Notes: generated from the letters alone by a model not told the origin. A DNA stretch of 37,083 nt from Acidobacteriaceae bacterium (GCA_003131315.1 PKUV01000117.1:8761-45843); one strand, 5' to 3'. Counted from the first letter of the stretch, positions 13,917-22,141 are shown. Made by a program: numbers and translations.

Positions 13917-14101
13917 TAGCGCGCTGCGGCCTTCTCTTTCGCGATTTTTTCTGCTGCGGTGTTGATCCGGTCCCATGTGATCGAATCATTCTCAATTTTA
14001 GTGTTTCCGTATGCGAAACTACGCCGCTGTTTTTCCACTTGCTCTGGCGTCATTTCGACTCTCCGGGCCAATTCGATAAGTTTGTTCAAATCTTCCGACA
14101 T
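13916..14101 (-). CDS. Fic-inhibiting antitoxin, VbhA-like
   Basis: A 61-residue protein directly upstream of, and coupled to, the Fic gene. It matches the small antitoxins that insert an inhibitory helix into the Fic ATP site: RRSFAYGNTKIENDSITWD is followed by a helical tail. Class I inhibitory motifs read (S/T)xxxE(G/N); here the aligned residues are N33-T34-K35-I36-E37-N38, so the glutamate that blocks ATP binding is present while the first Ser/Thr is Asn. The ATG is preceded by AGGAGG at 14114-14119 with a long 12-nt spacer. Identification rests on this motif and on the pairing. Confidence 0.75.
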   Translation of the reverse strand: MSEDLNKLIELARRVEMTPEQVEKQRRSFAYGNTKIENDSITWDRINTAAEKIAKEKAAAR

Positions 14102-14131
14102 GACGAGGGTGCCCCTCCTAAGATTGTGAAG

Positions 14132-14163
14132 ATCATGCTAGTACACGCCCTGATTGTCAATCA
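14132..14163 (-). promoter_or_regulatory. Promoter and palindrome for the Fic pair
   Basis: On the minus strand, TTGACA (14160-14155) and CATGAT (14137-14132) are 17 bp apart and end about 30 bp before the antitoxin ATG. A perfect palindrome, TGATTG-T-CAATCA (14151-14163), covers the -35 box, a position where a repressor would block transcription. On the other strand, TGTATACAAT (14206-14215) is a possible -10 for hemE, without a good -35. Confidence 0.45.
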
Positions 14164-14303
14164 ATAAAACCGCATTAACCTGTAAATCTAGGCACCTGAA
14201 CGGTCTGTATACAATCTGGCAGATTCAGCAACATGAAATTAGATCACCACCCGCAAGCCCGATTCGGCCACAGTTCACTCGAAGATGTTAAATTGGAGGG
14301 TTC

Positions 14304-15353
14304 ATGTCTGCCCCAAACTCTCTCTTTGTTCGCGCCGCCAAGGCTCAGCCCACCGAACGGACTCCAGTCTGGTTCATGCGCCAGGCCGGACGCTACATGC
14401 CTGAGTACCGCGCCGTCCGCAAGCAATATTCCCTGATCGAGATTTGCAAGAAGCCGGAGGTCGCGGCCCAGGTCACCATTGAAGCTGCCGAGATCCTCAG
14501 AGTCGATGCGGCCATCATCTTCGCCGACCTTCTTCTCCCCCTCGAGGTCATGGGACTGCCCTTTCACTTCGCCGCCGGCGAGGGTCCGAAGATCGAAAAG
14601 CCGGTGCGCACTCCCGAAGACGTTGCCTACTTGCGGACCGATCGTGCCGCCGACCTCGGCTATGTTTCTGAAGCCGTGAAGCTGGTGTGCAAGCACTTCG
14701 GCGACAAGCTCCCCGTCATCGGCTTCTGCGGCGCACCCTTCACGCTCGCCAGTTACATGATCGAAGGCGGAGGCTCGCGCAACTATCTTTTCACCAAGAA
14801 GATGATGTACTCCGCGCCCGCCGCGTGGAACGAACTGATGAAGAAGTTGGTCGCGGTGACCTCCGAGTACTCCGCCGAGCAGGTGCGCGCCGGCGCCGAC
14901 ACCATCCAGATATTTGATAGCTGGGTGGGCTGCCTGAGCGTCGAAGATTATCGCCGCTATGTTCTGCCGCATGTGACCGAACTGGTAAAACGCCTGCAAA
15001 AGACCGGCGTGCCCATCATCTACTTCGGTACCGACAGCGCGACGCTTCTCCCCTCGATGCAGGAAACCGGCGCCGACGTCGTTGGCCTCGACTGGCGCAT
15101 TCCGCTCGACACCGGATGGCAGAGCCTCGGTCTCAAAGGCGCCGTGCAGGGCAATCTCGATCCGGTGCTGCTCTTCGCCGATTGGAAAGAACTCAAATCG
15201 CGCGCTCAAGACATTCTGCGCCAAGCCGGCGGACGCCCCGGCCACATCTTCAATCTCGGCCACGGCATTCTTCCCGAAACTCCGGTGGACAACGTGAAAG
15301 CGCTCTGCGATTTCATCCGCGAGCACTCGGCGGAATTCAAAACGCGAACGTGA
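14304..15353 (+). CDS. hemE: Uroporphyrinogen decarboxylase
   Basis: HemE removes four carboxyl groups from uroporphyrinogen III to give coproporphyrinogen III in the cytoplasm. The 349-residue product starts at an ATG preceded by GGAGG. The signature MRQAGRYMPEYR lies at about residues 28-39, with the arginine that binds the substrate carboxylates. IIFADLLLP carries the catalytic aspartate, GFCGAPFTLASYM is the second family signature, and NLGHGI is near the C-terminus. It opens a hemE-hemH-hemY cluster like that of Bacillus, here interrupted by one extra gene. Confidence 0.97.
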   Translation: MSAPNSLFVRAAKAQPTERTPVWFMRQAGRYMPEYRAVRKQYSLIEICKKPEVAAQVTIEAAEILRVDAAIIFADLLLPLEVMGLPFHFAAGEGPKIEKPVRTPEDVAYLRTDRAADLGYVSEAVKLVCKHFGDKLPVIGFCGAPFTLASYMIEGGGSRNYLFTKKMMYSAPAAWNELMKKLVAVTSEYSAEQVRAGADTIQIFDSWVGCLSVEDYRRYVLPHVTELVKRLQKTGVPIIYFGTDSATLLPSMQETGADVVGLDWRIPLDTGWQSLGLKGAVQGNLDPVLLFADWKELKSRAQDILRQAGGRPGHIFNLGHGILPETPVDNVKALCDFIREHSAEFKTRT

Positions 15354-15382
15354 AGATAAATTGATAGTCACTCTTTATGAAT

Positions 15383-15415
15383 TGTCATCCTGAGCGAAGC
15401 GAAGGACCTGCTGTT
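15383..15415. repeat. GTCATCCTGAGCGAAGC-type dispersed repeat
   Basis: The stretch reading TGTCATCCTGAGCGAAGCGA and onwards between hemE and hemH is a word I recognise as widely dispersed in bacterial intergenic DNA. Only one copy was noticed here, so its repeat nature rests on prior knowledge. It ends 26 bp before the hemH ATG. Confidence 0.45.
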
Positions 15416-15441
15416 CGCCGCAAAATGCAGGAGTCGAACAA

Positions 15442-16428
15442 ATGACGGCCTGCCCGCTGGGCCTCGCCGGCCAGTGCTATTGCGCCAATCAGGTGAGTTC
15501 GTTTGCTTCCTCGCAACTGCCCGCGAAAACCGCTGTCCTTCTGCTGGCGCACGGCAGCCCCGAGAATCCCGCCCAGGTCCCCGAGTTCCTAAGTTATGTC
15601 ACCGGCGGACGTCCGCTGCCGCCGCCGGTAGTCGAAGAAATCCGTCGTCGTTATTCGCTGATCGGTTTCTCGCCGCTCGCCTGCTGGACTCTTTTGCAAG
15701 CCGATCAACTTTCGCAGTCGTTGCAGATGCCGGTCTTCGTCGGTATGCGCAACTGGAAGCCCTTCATCGCCGATGCAGTGAAAGCCATCGCCGCCCAAAA
15801 AATCGAGCGAGTCATCGCCGTCTGCTTGGCCCCGCAAAATTCGCGCACCAGCGTTGGCCTCTACCGCAGCGCTGTTGTGGGCGACGGAAATCTTCCTTTC
15901 CAGTTGGATTTCGTGGACGAGTGGCACGACCAGCCGCTCCTGGCCAAGGCCTTCGCAGAAAACCTGCGCGCCGGATGGGTGAAAGCGAACGCCGAATACG
16001 GCGGAACGCTGCCCATCATCTTCACCGCCCACAGCGTTCCCGCGCGCACCATCACCGAAGGCGATCCCTACGAAGCCCAGTCGAAAGAAACAGCCCAGTT
16101 GGTAGCGAAAGCAGCCGGCCTCGAAGCCGACGCCTGGACCTTCGCCTTCCAAAGCCAGGGCATGTCCGGAGGCACGTGGATCGGCCCCACAGTAGAAGAA
16201 ACAATTCTGACCCTCAAAGCCAAAGGCCACACCGGAGTGTTCATTCACCCCGTAGGCTTCCTCTGCGATCACGTAGAAGTGCTCTACGATATAGATATCT
16301 TCTTTAAGCAGTTCGCAGAAAAACAAGGGATGCGCCTATGGCGAGCCGAGTCGCTGAACGGCTCGAAGACCTTGACTGCGGCGCTGGCGCAGTTGGTGCG
16401 GAGCCGTGTGGAAACACTTACGACTTAG
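15442..16428 (+). CDS. hemH: Ferrochelatase
   Basis: HemH/CpfC inserts Fe2+ into porphyrin. Conserved elements are LLAHGSPENP near residue 35, GMRNWKPF (about 95-102), the catalytic histidine in FTAHSVP, FQSQGM, and the conserved glutamate in VGFLCDHVEVLYDID. Length (328) is normal. The ATG has AGGAG 10 nt upstream. With a HemY-type oxidase downstream, the cluster could run either the protoporphyrin route or the coproporphyrin-dependent route; no HemQ gene is in the window to decide. The first 20 residues hold C4, C12 and C14, unusual for the family and possibly a metal site. Confidence 0.94.
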   Translation: MTACPLGLAGQCYCANQVSSFASSQLPAKTAVLLLAHGSPENPAQVPEFLSYVTGGRPLPPPVVEEIRRRYSLIGFSPLACWTLLQADQLSQSLQMPVFVGMRNWKPFIADAVKAIAAQKIERVIAVCLAPQNSRTSVGLYRSAVVGDGNLPFQLDFVDEWHDQPLLAKAFAENLRAGWVKANAEYGGTLPIIFTAHSVPARTITEGDPYEAQSKETAQLVAKAAGLEADAWTFAFQSQGMSGGTWIGPTVEETILTLKAKGHTGVFIHPVGFLCDHVEVLYDIDIFFKQFAEKQGMRLWRAESLNGSKTLTAALAQLVRSRVETLTT

Positions 16429-16505
16429 TGCCGAGGATATGGAAGTGACCGTGCCAGATGGATCTACAATTCCAAAAGCAAGGGACAGGTAGGAGGAGGG
16501 TCTAA

Positions 16506-17138
16506 GTGATTAAAACCGTCTCTCAAACTCCGGGTTGCGATGGCTGCCCGATGCAGAGCTTGTACCCCACCAACAACTTCGTGAGCCCTCAGCGTCCCAA
16601 CAATCCCGCCTGTGACCTCAATCGACTGGTCATTGCCGAGGCGCCGGGCGAAAAAGAATCCAAGGAGGGCCAACCCCTCAGGGGCCCTGCGGGAGAAGAG
16701 TTTAATTCTCTTTTAAAATCGGCAGATATCCCAAGAGACGGGCTCACGGTCATTAACTGTCTTAATTGTCAACCTCACAAGAATTTTTTCCCTACCGACC
16801 CCAAAGCGCGAACCTACATAAGCAAAGAACAGGCGCAAATTGCCGTTGATCATTGCATTAAACATCATGTCGATCCTGTTATTCGTGAAAGGGATTGGGC
16901 TAGAGTCGATCTCCTCGGCGTTAAGGCCCTTCGACTCGTGGCCAAAATAAAAAAGGGAGGCATTTCTAAATGGTGCGGCCGTTCTGTTGATATTGAGCGT
17001 GCTGGGTTGGCCCCCGTTAAAGGAATGCCTCTCTACCATCCCTCCTATTTATTGAGGCCGTGGGGTCAATCCAAGAGGCCGGTTACGGTCATTCACTTAA
17101 AGTCCGGTCTCGGTCAGTTGCCGCAGTTCGGCAACTAA
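16506..17138 (+). CDS. Uracil-DNA glycosylase-like Fe-S protein (family 4 type)
   Basis: A 210-residue member of the uracil-DNA glycosylase superfamily, closest by eye to family 4 enzymes that remove uracil from DNA. Four cysteines sit where the [4Fe-4S] ligands are expected: C11 and C14 (CDGC), C88 (NCQP) and C117 (DHC). Motif 1 reads AEAPGEKESKEG, where the usual ED is ES, then LRGPAGEEF; the last motif is YHPSYLLR. The GTG start is preceded by AGGAGGAGGG. It lies between hemH and hemY in the same direction, and its AT-rich codons (for example A-rich 16944-16957) differ from the heme genes. Glycosylase activity is inferred, and divergence in motif 1 leaves room for another role. Confidence 0.8.
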   Translation: MIKTVSQTPGCDGCPMQSLYPTNNFVSPQRPNNPACDLNRLVIAEAPGEKESKEGQPLRGPAGEEFNSLLKSADIPRDGLTVINCLNCQPHKNFFPTDPKARTYISKEQAQIAVDHCIKHHVDPVIRERDWARVDLLGVKALRLVAKIKKGGISKWCGRSVDIERAGLAPVKGMPLYHPSYLLRPWGQSKRPVTVIHLKSGLGQLPQFGN

Positions 17139-17181
17139 TCCCGGCTCCGGAGTGCTCCTGAAATTGAAGCCGAGGCTTAGA

Positions 17182-17216
17182 AGCGACTAGCGAGAGGCGA
17201 ATAGCGAACACCGAAC
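17182..17216. repeat. Five 7-bp tandem repeats abutting hemY
   Basis: Exact 7-bp period: AGCGACT, AGCGAGA, GGCGAAT, AGCGAAC, ACCGAAC, ending 2 bp before the hemY ATG. No Shine-Dalgarno sequence is evident there, so the array forms the whole proximal leader. Same design as the arrays at 22142, 25849 and 31974, but with unrelated words and no inverted partner. Confidence 0.8.
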
Positions 17217-17218
17217 CT

Positions 17219-18655
17219 ATGCCACGTATCGCCATCATCGGCGGCGGAATCTCCGGCCTCTCGGCCGCGTTCACGCTTGAAGAAAAGCGTCAGTCCGGCG
17301 CGGAGATCGAATACGTCCTGTTCGAAGCCGCCCCGCGCCTCGGCGGAGTCATGGTCACCGACCACACCGATGGCTGCCTGATCGAAGCCGGGCCCGATTC
17401 GTTCATCACCGAGAAGCCCTGGGCTGCCGACCTTTGTCGCAAGATCGGTTTGGGCGACCAACTCATCGGCTCAAACGACTCCGAGCGCAAGACCTACATC
17501 CTAGTCAGGGGCAAGCTGGTGGTGATGCCCGATGGGCTCATGTTCATGGTGCCCACCAAGATCATGCCCACCGTGTTCTCGCCGCTTTTTTCCTGGCGCA
17601 CAAAAATCCGCATGGCTGCCGAATGGTTTCATCCGCCGCACAAGGCTTCCGAGGACGAAACCGTTGCCGGGATGGTCGAGCGCCACTACGGTTCCGAGAT
17701 GGTCGATCTGCTCGCCGATCCGCTGCTCTCCGGAGTTTACGGCGGCGAAGCGTCTCAGCTAAGCGTGCGCGCCGTGCTGCCTCGCTTCGCCGACATGGAA
17801 TCGAAACACGGCAGCCTCGGCCGCGCCATGCTCGAAGCTCGGAAGGAAGCTCGCAAGAAAATGGGCGCAGCGGCGAACGTCCCCGCGCGGCCGCTGTTCA
17901 CTTCGCTCAAAGACGGCATGCAGCAGATGGTCGATGCCCTGGTCGCGCGTCTGGATGCGAACGCATTAAAGACGTCTTCGCCCGTGCAGTCGGTGATCCC
18001 GCAGTCCACTGACGACGGCTGGATTGTTTCTGCCGAATACCAGAGCGACCACTTCGACGCCGTGATCGTCGCGACCCCAGCGCAAGCCGCTGCGGCCGTG
18101 TTGCAAGGTGCGGATGAGAACCTGTCCCGCGATCTGGGCGAGATTCGGTACAGTTCTTCGGTGACCGTCACGCTCGGTTACGACGAAAAAGTGCGGCGCT
18201 CGCTTCCACCAGGCTTCGGATTCCTGGTGCCGCGCAGTGAAGGCCATCGTATGCTCGCGGCCACCTTCGTCCACAACAAATTTCCGCATCGTGCACCGGA
18301 AAATCGCGCCCTCGTCCGCTGCTTTCTCGGCGGCGCGCGCGACGAGCAGATCCTCGAAACGAGCGAAGAAGAAATTCTCGAAATCGTTCGCGACGAACTG
18401 CGGCAGATCGTTGGCATTGCCCTCAATGCCGAACCGCTGTTTGCGCGCGTCTACAAATGGAAGTCCGCCATGGCGCAGTATTCCGTCGGCCATCTCGAAC
18501 GCTTGCAGCGCATCGAAGCACTCCGCCGGAAACTTCCCGGTCTGGCGCTCGCCGGCAACGGTTATAGCGGCATCGGCGTTCCCGACTGCGTTCGCTCCGG
18601 CGCCGAAGCGGCCGGCAAAATCCTCGCCGAGATGGGGATGTGGTCGTCTGCCTAG
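17219..18655 (+). CDS. hemY: Protoporphyrinogen/coproporphyrinogen oxidase, HemY type
   Basis: FAD-dependent oxidase that aromatises protoporphyrinogen IX or coproporphyrinogen III, using oxygen. The 478 residues begin with a dinucleotide-binding loop, IIGGGISGLSAAF. GGVMVTDHTDGCLIEAGPDSF follows in two parts (GG motif, then EAGPDSF), typical of PPO, with DPLLSGVYGGE in the middle. The C-terminal FAD motif ends in GNGYSGIGVPDCV. The ATG is directly after the heptad array, and no ribosome site is visible. It closes the heme cluster. Confidence 0.94.
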   Translation: MPRIAIIGGGISGLSAAFTLEEKRQSGAEIEYVLFEAAPRLGGVMVTDHTDGCLIEAGPDSFITEKPWAADLCRKIGLGDQLIGSNDSERKTYILVRGKLVVMPDGLMFMVPTKIMPTVFSPLFSWRTKIRMAAEWFHPPHKASEDETVAGMVERHYGSEMVDLLADPLLSGVYGGEASQLSVRAVLPRFADMESKHGSLGRAMLEARKEARKKMGAAANVPARPLFTSLKDGMQQMVDALVARLDANALKTSSPVQSVIPQSTDDGWIVSAEYQSDHFDAVIVATPAQAAAAVLQGADENLSRDLGEIRYSSSVTVTLGYDEKVRRSLPPGFGFLVPRSEGHRMLAATFVHNKFPHRAPENRALVRCFLGGARDEQILETSEEEILEIVRDELRQIVGIALNAEPLFARVYKWKSAMAQYSVGHLERLQRIEALRRKLPGLALAGNGYSGIGVPDCVRSGAEAAGKILAEMGMWSSA

Positions 18656-18729
18656 CGGTCGCGCTACTCTGTTGTCACCATTCTGATATCCCCACTCTGA
18701 TATTCTGAATTTTTCCCACTCCTACTCCC

Positions 18730-19686
18730 ATGAGCATGGTTGCGTCCGCGAGTCGATGGAAGATCATTGTTGCCTTCGGGCTGGTCTATGTCTTCTGGGG
18801 CTCGACTTATCTAGGCATCGGCATCGCGGTGGAGCAGATTCCTCCGGGCGTTATGTGTGCCGCGCGCTTCCTGGTCGCGGGCGTGGTTATGCTCGCTTAC
18901 TGTGCGCTGACCGGACGCCGCATTCGTTTTTCGGCGCGCCAGCTTGGCCATCTGGCGGCTGTCGGCATTCTGCTTCTGATGGGCGGCAATCTCACGCTTT
19001 CTTACGCGGAGCAGATCGTTCCCACCGGCCTGGCGGCGCTGCTGACTGCGGTTTCGCCGCTCTGGTTTCTGGTGCTCGATAGCCTGTTGCTGGGCGACCA
19101 TCACATCTCGCGGCGCGGCAAGGTCGGGCTGGCAATCGGGATCGCCGGGGTGGTCGTGCTCATCTGGCCCGATCTTCGGCATCCCAATGCCCTTGGCCAT
19201 CGCGAACTCTGGTGGTTGCTGGCGTTGCAACTTGGATCGTTCAGTTGGGCGCTGGGGTCGGTGCTTTCGAAAAAGTGGCAGACCGCGGCTGCCGATCCGT
19301 TCAGCGCGACGGCGTGGCAGTTGGTCTTCGCGGGGATCGCGAATCTGATTTTCGCGTTGCTCGTCGAGAAACCTTCCAACGTGACGTGGACCTTCCGCGG
19401 AGTGGCCGCGATTCTGTATCTCGTCGTGTTCGGTTCCTGGATCGGCTACACGGCCTACATCTGGTTGCTGCAGCACGTTCCGACCTCGAAGGTTTCCACC
19501 TATGCGTATGTCAATCCCGTGGTCGCGGTGTTTCTGGGATGGCTGGTTCTGCACGAGCGCATCGACCGCTATATCCTGATGGGGAGCGCGATCATCGTGG
19601 CTTCGGTGGTGCTGGTGACAAGCGCGAAGATCTCGACTCGGACTGCGGCGGAAGAGCTTCCCGCGGTTGAAGCGGCGGGGGATTGA
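18730..19686 (+). CDS. DMT-superfamily (EamA) transporter
   Basis: A 318-residue integral membrane protein with about ten predicted transmembrane helices in two EamA repeats. FGLVYVFWGSTYLGIGIAVE is the typical first helix of the YedA/RhaT-like group, PTGLAALLTAVSPLWFLVLD ends repeat one, and KVSTYAYVNPVVAVFLGWLV is the signature of repeat two. Members export amino acids or other small metabolites; the substrate cannot be read here. The 74-bp leader contains the word CTGATAT twice, with no clear ribosome site. Confidence 0.92.
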   Translation: MSMVASASRWKIIVAFGLVYVFWGSTYLGIGIAVEQIPPGVMCAARFLVAGVVMLAYCALTGRRIRFSARQLGHLAAVGILLLMGGNLTLSYAEQIVPTGLAALLTAVSPLWFLVLDSLLLGDHHISRRGKVGLAIGIAGVVVLIWPDLRHPNALGHRELWWLLALQLGSFSWALGSVLSKKWQTAAADPFSATAWQLVFAGIANLIFALLVEKPSNVTWTFRGVAAILYLVVFGSWIGYTAYIWLLQHVPTSKVSTYAYVNPVVAVFLGWLVLHERIDRYILMGSAIIVASVVLVTSAKISTRTAAEELPAVEAAGD

Positions 19687-19694
19687 GTTTCCAT

Positions 19695-19716
19695 CTGTCA
19701 GCTGTCAGTTATCAGC
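19695..19716. repeat. Three TCAGCTG-type heptads
   Basis: CTGTCAG, CTGTCAG, TTATCAG and a trailing C start 8 bp after the DMT transporter stop. The words belong to the same family as the array next to dnaJ (31974-32106). Only one orientation is present here. Confidence 0.65.
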
Positions 19717-19750
19717 AAACCCTGCGCGGGGAGTGGAACAGGAAAGTCGG

Positions 19751-19786
19751 TTTCCCCTGTGTTCCTCTGTGCCCCCTGTGGTTAAG
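19751..19786. repeat. CTGTGGTT-family dispersed repeat
   Basis: Contains GTGTTCCTCTGTGCCCCCTG followed by TGGTTAAG. Related copies lie at 27393-27435, 27946-27985, 30090-30121 and, as an inverted pair, 30637-30717. All are between genes. Confidence 0.75.
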
Positions 19787-19858
19787 CCGTTTCTCATTGA
19801 CCGCAACCCGCTCCCTCTAAACCAGAAGACACTTTAAGTGAAATCGCTCGAGCGGCGG

Positions 19859-20554
19859 CTACTCTTCCGGCTCTTCCGCGTCGTTGACCACATCGACCAC
19901 GCGCCCTCGGATGGAGAACACCAGCTTCTGATCCTTGTCGCCCTGAAAAGTGCCGGGCTGAAAGCTAACTCGCATCGGCGAGCGCTCCCAGACTGGAGGC
20001 GGGCACTCGGAGTCGGGATCGTCCGCTCCAGCGGGTTCGCCCGCATCTTTTTTCAGGATCGGCTTGCGGCGTCCTACCTGGGCGACGACCGCGTAGAGTT
20101 TCTTCCCGTCTTCAGAGACGCCGCAGTAGGCGATGTAGTCGCGATACCAGCTCGACGTTGAATAGAAGGGATCGAACTCGGGCAGGTTGAGCTGGGAGAC
20201 TCGTCCGGTGAGGCGGTCGATGAGCAGCCAGCCTCCGCGTTGCCACTGCCAGCGCGGGGCGTTAGCATTGGCACTTGCGTTGTCGGTGGGCAGCGCATCG
20301 TTCACGCGAAAGGCGCGCCTGACTACGAACAGGCGGTCGGTCAGCTCATGCGGAGTTCCGGTGGTGTATTCCTTGAGCCGCGTATCGACAAACAACGGAC
20401 GCACTTTCAGGTCGAGCAGTTTCTGTCCGGTGGCGTTGGGCCACTTGGCGGAAATCCATTTTCCAAAAGTGATGACATGCGGTTTCGGAACGGCGGCGCA
20501 TTCGCTCCACGGTAGGCAGAGCATGACGAATATCAGCGAGAGTTTCCGCAGCAT
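19859..20554 (-). CDS. Secreted protein of unknown function
   Basis: The frame is open from 20644, but the likely start is the ATG at 20554, giving 231 residues with a signal peptide (MLRKLSLIFVMLCLPWSECA). The mature part begins KPHVITFGKWISAKW and contains WLLIDRLTGRV, YIAYCGVSEDGKKLYAVVAQ and VWERSPMRVSFQPG, which reads as beta-rich, perhaps propeller-like repeats. An acidic tail ends the protein. I know no function. It is convergent with the DMT gene and separated from it by repeats. Confidence 0.7.
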   Translation of the reverse strand: MLRKLSLIFVMLCLPWSECAAVPKPHVITFGKWISAKWPNATGQKLLDLKVRPLFVDTRLKEYTTGTPHELTDRLFVVRRAFRVNDALPTDNASANANAPRWQWQRGGWLLIDRLTGRVSQLNLPEFDPFYSTSSWYRDYIAYCGVSEDGKKLYAVVAQVGRRKPILKKDAGEPAGADDPDSECPPPVWERSPMRVSFQPGTFQGDKDQKLVFSIRGRVVDVVNDAEEPEE

Positions 20555-20737
20555 GATGGAAGACTGGCACGGGTGCGGAAGGCGTTGCAATGACGGTTGA
20601 ACAGAAAAAATGTTCGGTTTTCTCGCGGGGGATTGTTTGATCAAGTTTTCGTTTGGGGATGGATGCTGTGAACGGGCGACCCTCGGCGGTTAAAAGGCGT
20701 AAAACCCGACCTCGCTCCGGTGCGGGCTGTCCGGCGG

Positions 20738-20766
20738 CCCACGTCTCGAAAAGCGCGAGACGTGGG
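20738..20766. repeat. Dispersed hairpin repeat, copy 2
   Basis: Perfect 11-bp stem CCCACGTCTCG / CGAGACGTGGG with the 7-nt loop AAAAGCG, followed by GCACCC. Read on the minus strand it aligns with the element at 10193-10221: same GGGTGC flank, same stem apart from one swapped base pair, loop CGCTTTT against CGGTTTT. It lies 51 bp upstream of the zinc-ribbon gene. Confidence 0.75.
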
Positions 20767-20817
20767 GCACCCTGCTTGGTGGTGGCGCAGTTTCCAGGGG
20801 TGTGGGAGACTGGAATC

Positions 20818-21024
20818 ATGGCAAAGCGCAGTCTTCGGATCTTAAAGCGAGTTAGCAACATCCCGTCGCTGGGAATCTGTGAATCCTGTAATACGCAGTT
20901 CTCGGCAGACCCGCGTCAGCTCGGGCAGTCGGGAGTTCAGCAGCAGTTCAACGCGCACAAGTGCGATGCCAGGCAGAACGCTGTGCCGGTCGCGAAAGAA
21001 ACTGCCAAAGTTTCAGGGAAGTAA
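20818..21024 (+). CDS. Small C2HC zinc-ribbon protein
   Basis: A 68-residue basic protein. CESC (C21, C24) and HKC (H47, C49) are spaced for one zinc site, with FSADP and QQQFNAHKC between. The frame is open from 20653, but the conserved-looking part starts at the ATG at 20818, preceded by GGGAG. The role is unknown; nucleic-acid or protein binding is typical of such ribbons. The HD-GYP gene follows at once. Confidence 0.65.
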   Translation: MAKRSLRILKRVSNIPSLGICESCNTQFSADPRQLGQSGVQQQFNAHKCDARQNAVPVAKETAKVSGK

Positions 21025-21090
21025 TTGATTGGCGCATGTTTTCTCGCTTGCGAGCTTGCAATATCGGAGCGAATTGAGCAAAGTGAACTG

Positions 21091-22137
21091 ATGAGTCTTC
21101 CACCACGACAGCGCCGGACAACTTTTTCTCCGCAATCGAGTTCTTATTTGGGTATGGGTGATGTGCTGGCAGGGCGCCGGAAGCAGTCGATTCTGGTAGT
21201 TGAAGACAATGTAGTGAATGCGGACCTGCTGAAGGAGATGCTTTCGAGCCGCGGCTATCCAACGGTTGCGGTACACAACGCGACTGCCGCGGAGGCGGAA
21301 ATCCGGCGCGAAGCTCCGGACCTAATTTTGCTCGATGTGATCATGCCCGGCAAGACGGGCTACGAACTGTGCCGCGAACTCAAAGAGGATTCGAAGACGC
21401 GGCTGATTCCGATCGTCATGATTACCGGCCTGAGCGCTCAAGAAGACCGCCTGAAGGGAATTGAAGCGGGCGCCGACGATTTTCTGACCAAGCCAATCAG
21501 TCCCGAGGAGTTGTTTGCGCGCGTGAGTTCGTTGCTGAAGTTGAAGGAGTTCACCGACGAATTGGAGACGGTGGATTCGGTGCTGTGCACACTGGGGCTG
21601 AGCGTGGAAGCGCGCGACCCTTACACCGAAGGCCACTGTGAGCGGTTGGCGCGCAATGCCACGGATCTGGGGCGCTTTCTCGGGGTGGAAGAAGAAGGCA
21701 TTGTCGCTCTGGGGCGGGGCGGCTACCTGCACGACCTGGGAAAGATCTCCGTGCCGGATGAAATCCTGAAGAAAGGCAGCGATCTGACGCCGGCGGAGTG
21801 GGCGATCATGAAGCGGCATCCGGTGACCGGCGAGACGATTTGCCGTCCGCTGAAGTCGCTGCGGCTGGTGCTTCCGATCATCCGTCATCATCACGAGCAC
21901 TCTGACGGCAGCGGCTATCCGGATGGGCTTCGGGAAGACGAGATACCGCTTCTGCCGCGCATTCTGCAGGTGGTGGACATTTACGATGCGTTGCGGACGG
22001 AGCGTCCGTATAAGCCGGCGCTCGGACACGAGCAGGCCGCGGTTACCATGCGCGCCGAGGCGCGAAGCGGACTCTGGGACGAAGAGTTGGTCGCGGAGTT
22101 CTTCGGTATGCTCGACAAGCGCCGGCAGGTGGCATGA
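21091..22137 (+). CDS. Response regulator with HD-GYP domain
   Basis: A predicted cyclic-di-GMP phosphodiesterase of the RpfG type. The receiver domain (about residues 30-150 from this start) has acidic ED near residue 39, the phospho-acceptor D82 in ILLDVIMPG, and the conserved lysine in FLTKPISPEE. The HD-GYP domain follows, with YLHDLGKI and HHHEHSDGSGYPDG. The frame opens at 21025; ATG 21091 after AAGTGA is plausible and ATG 21154 is possible. It would lower c-di-GMP in response to an unknown partner kinase. The octamer array begins 5 bp after the stop. Confidence 0.93.
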   Translation: MSLPPRQRRTTFSPQSSSYLGMGDVLAGRRKQSILVVEDNVVNADLLKEMLSSRGYPTVAVHNATAAEAEIRREAPDLILLDVIMPGKTGYELCRELKEDSKTRLIPIVMITGLSAQEDRLKGIEAGADDFLTKPISPEELFARVSSLLKLKEFTDELETVDSVLCTLGLSVEARDPYTEGHCERLARNATDLGRFLGVEEEGIVALGRGGYLHDLGKISVPDEILKKGSDLTPAEWAIMKRHPVTGETICRPLKSLRLVLPIIRHHHEHSDGSGYPDGLREDEIPLLPRILQVVDIYDALRTERPYKPALGHEQAAVTMRAEARSGLWDEELVAEFFGMLDKRRQVA

Positions 22138-22141
22138 ATTA

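Noticed and set aside
13917-13976. Upstream ATG for the Fic gene at 13976
   Set aside because: Would overlap the antitoxin by 61 bp; the TAGTG-coupled GTG fits the family N-terminus better.
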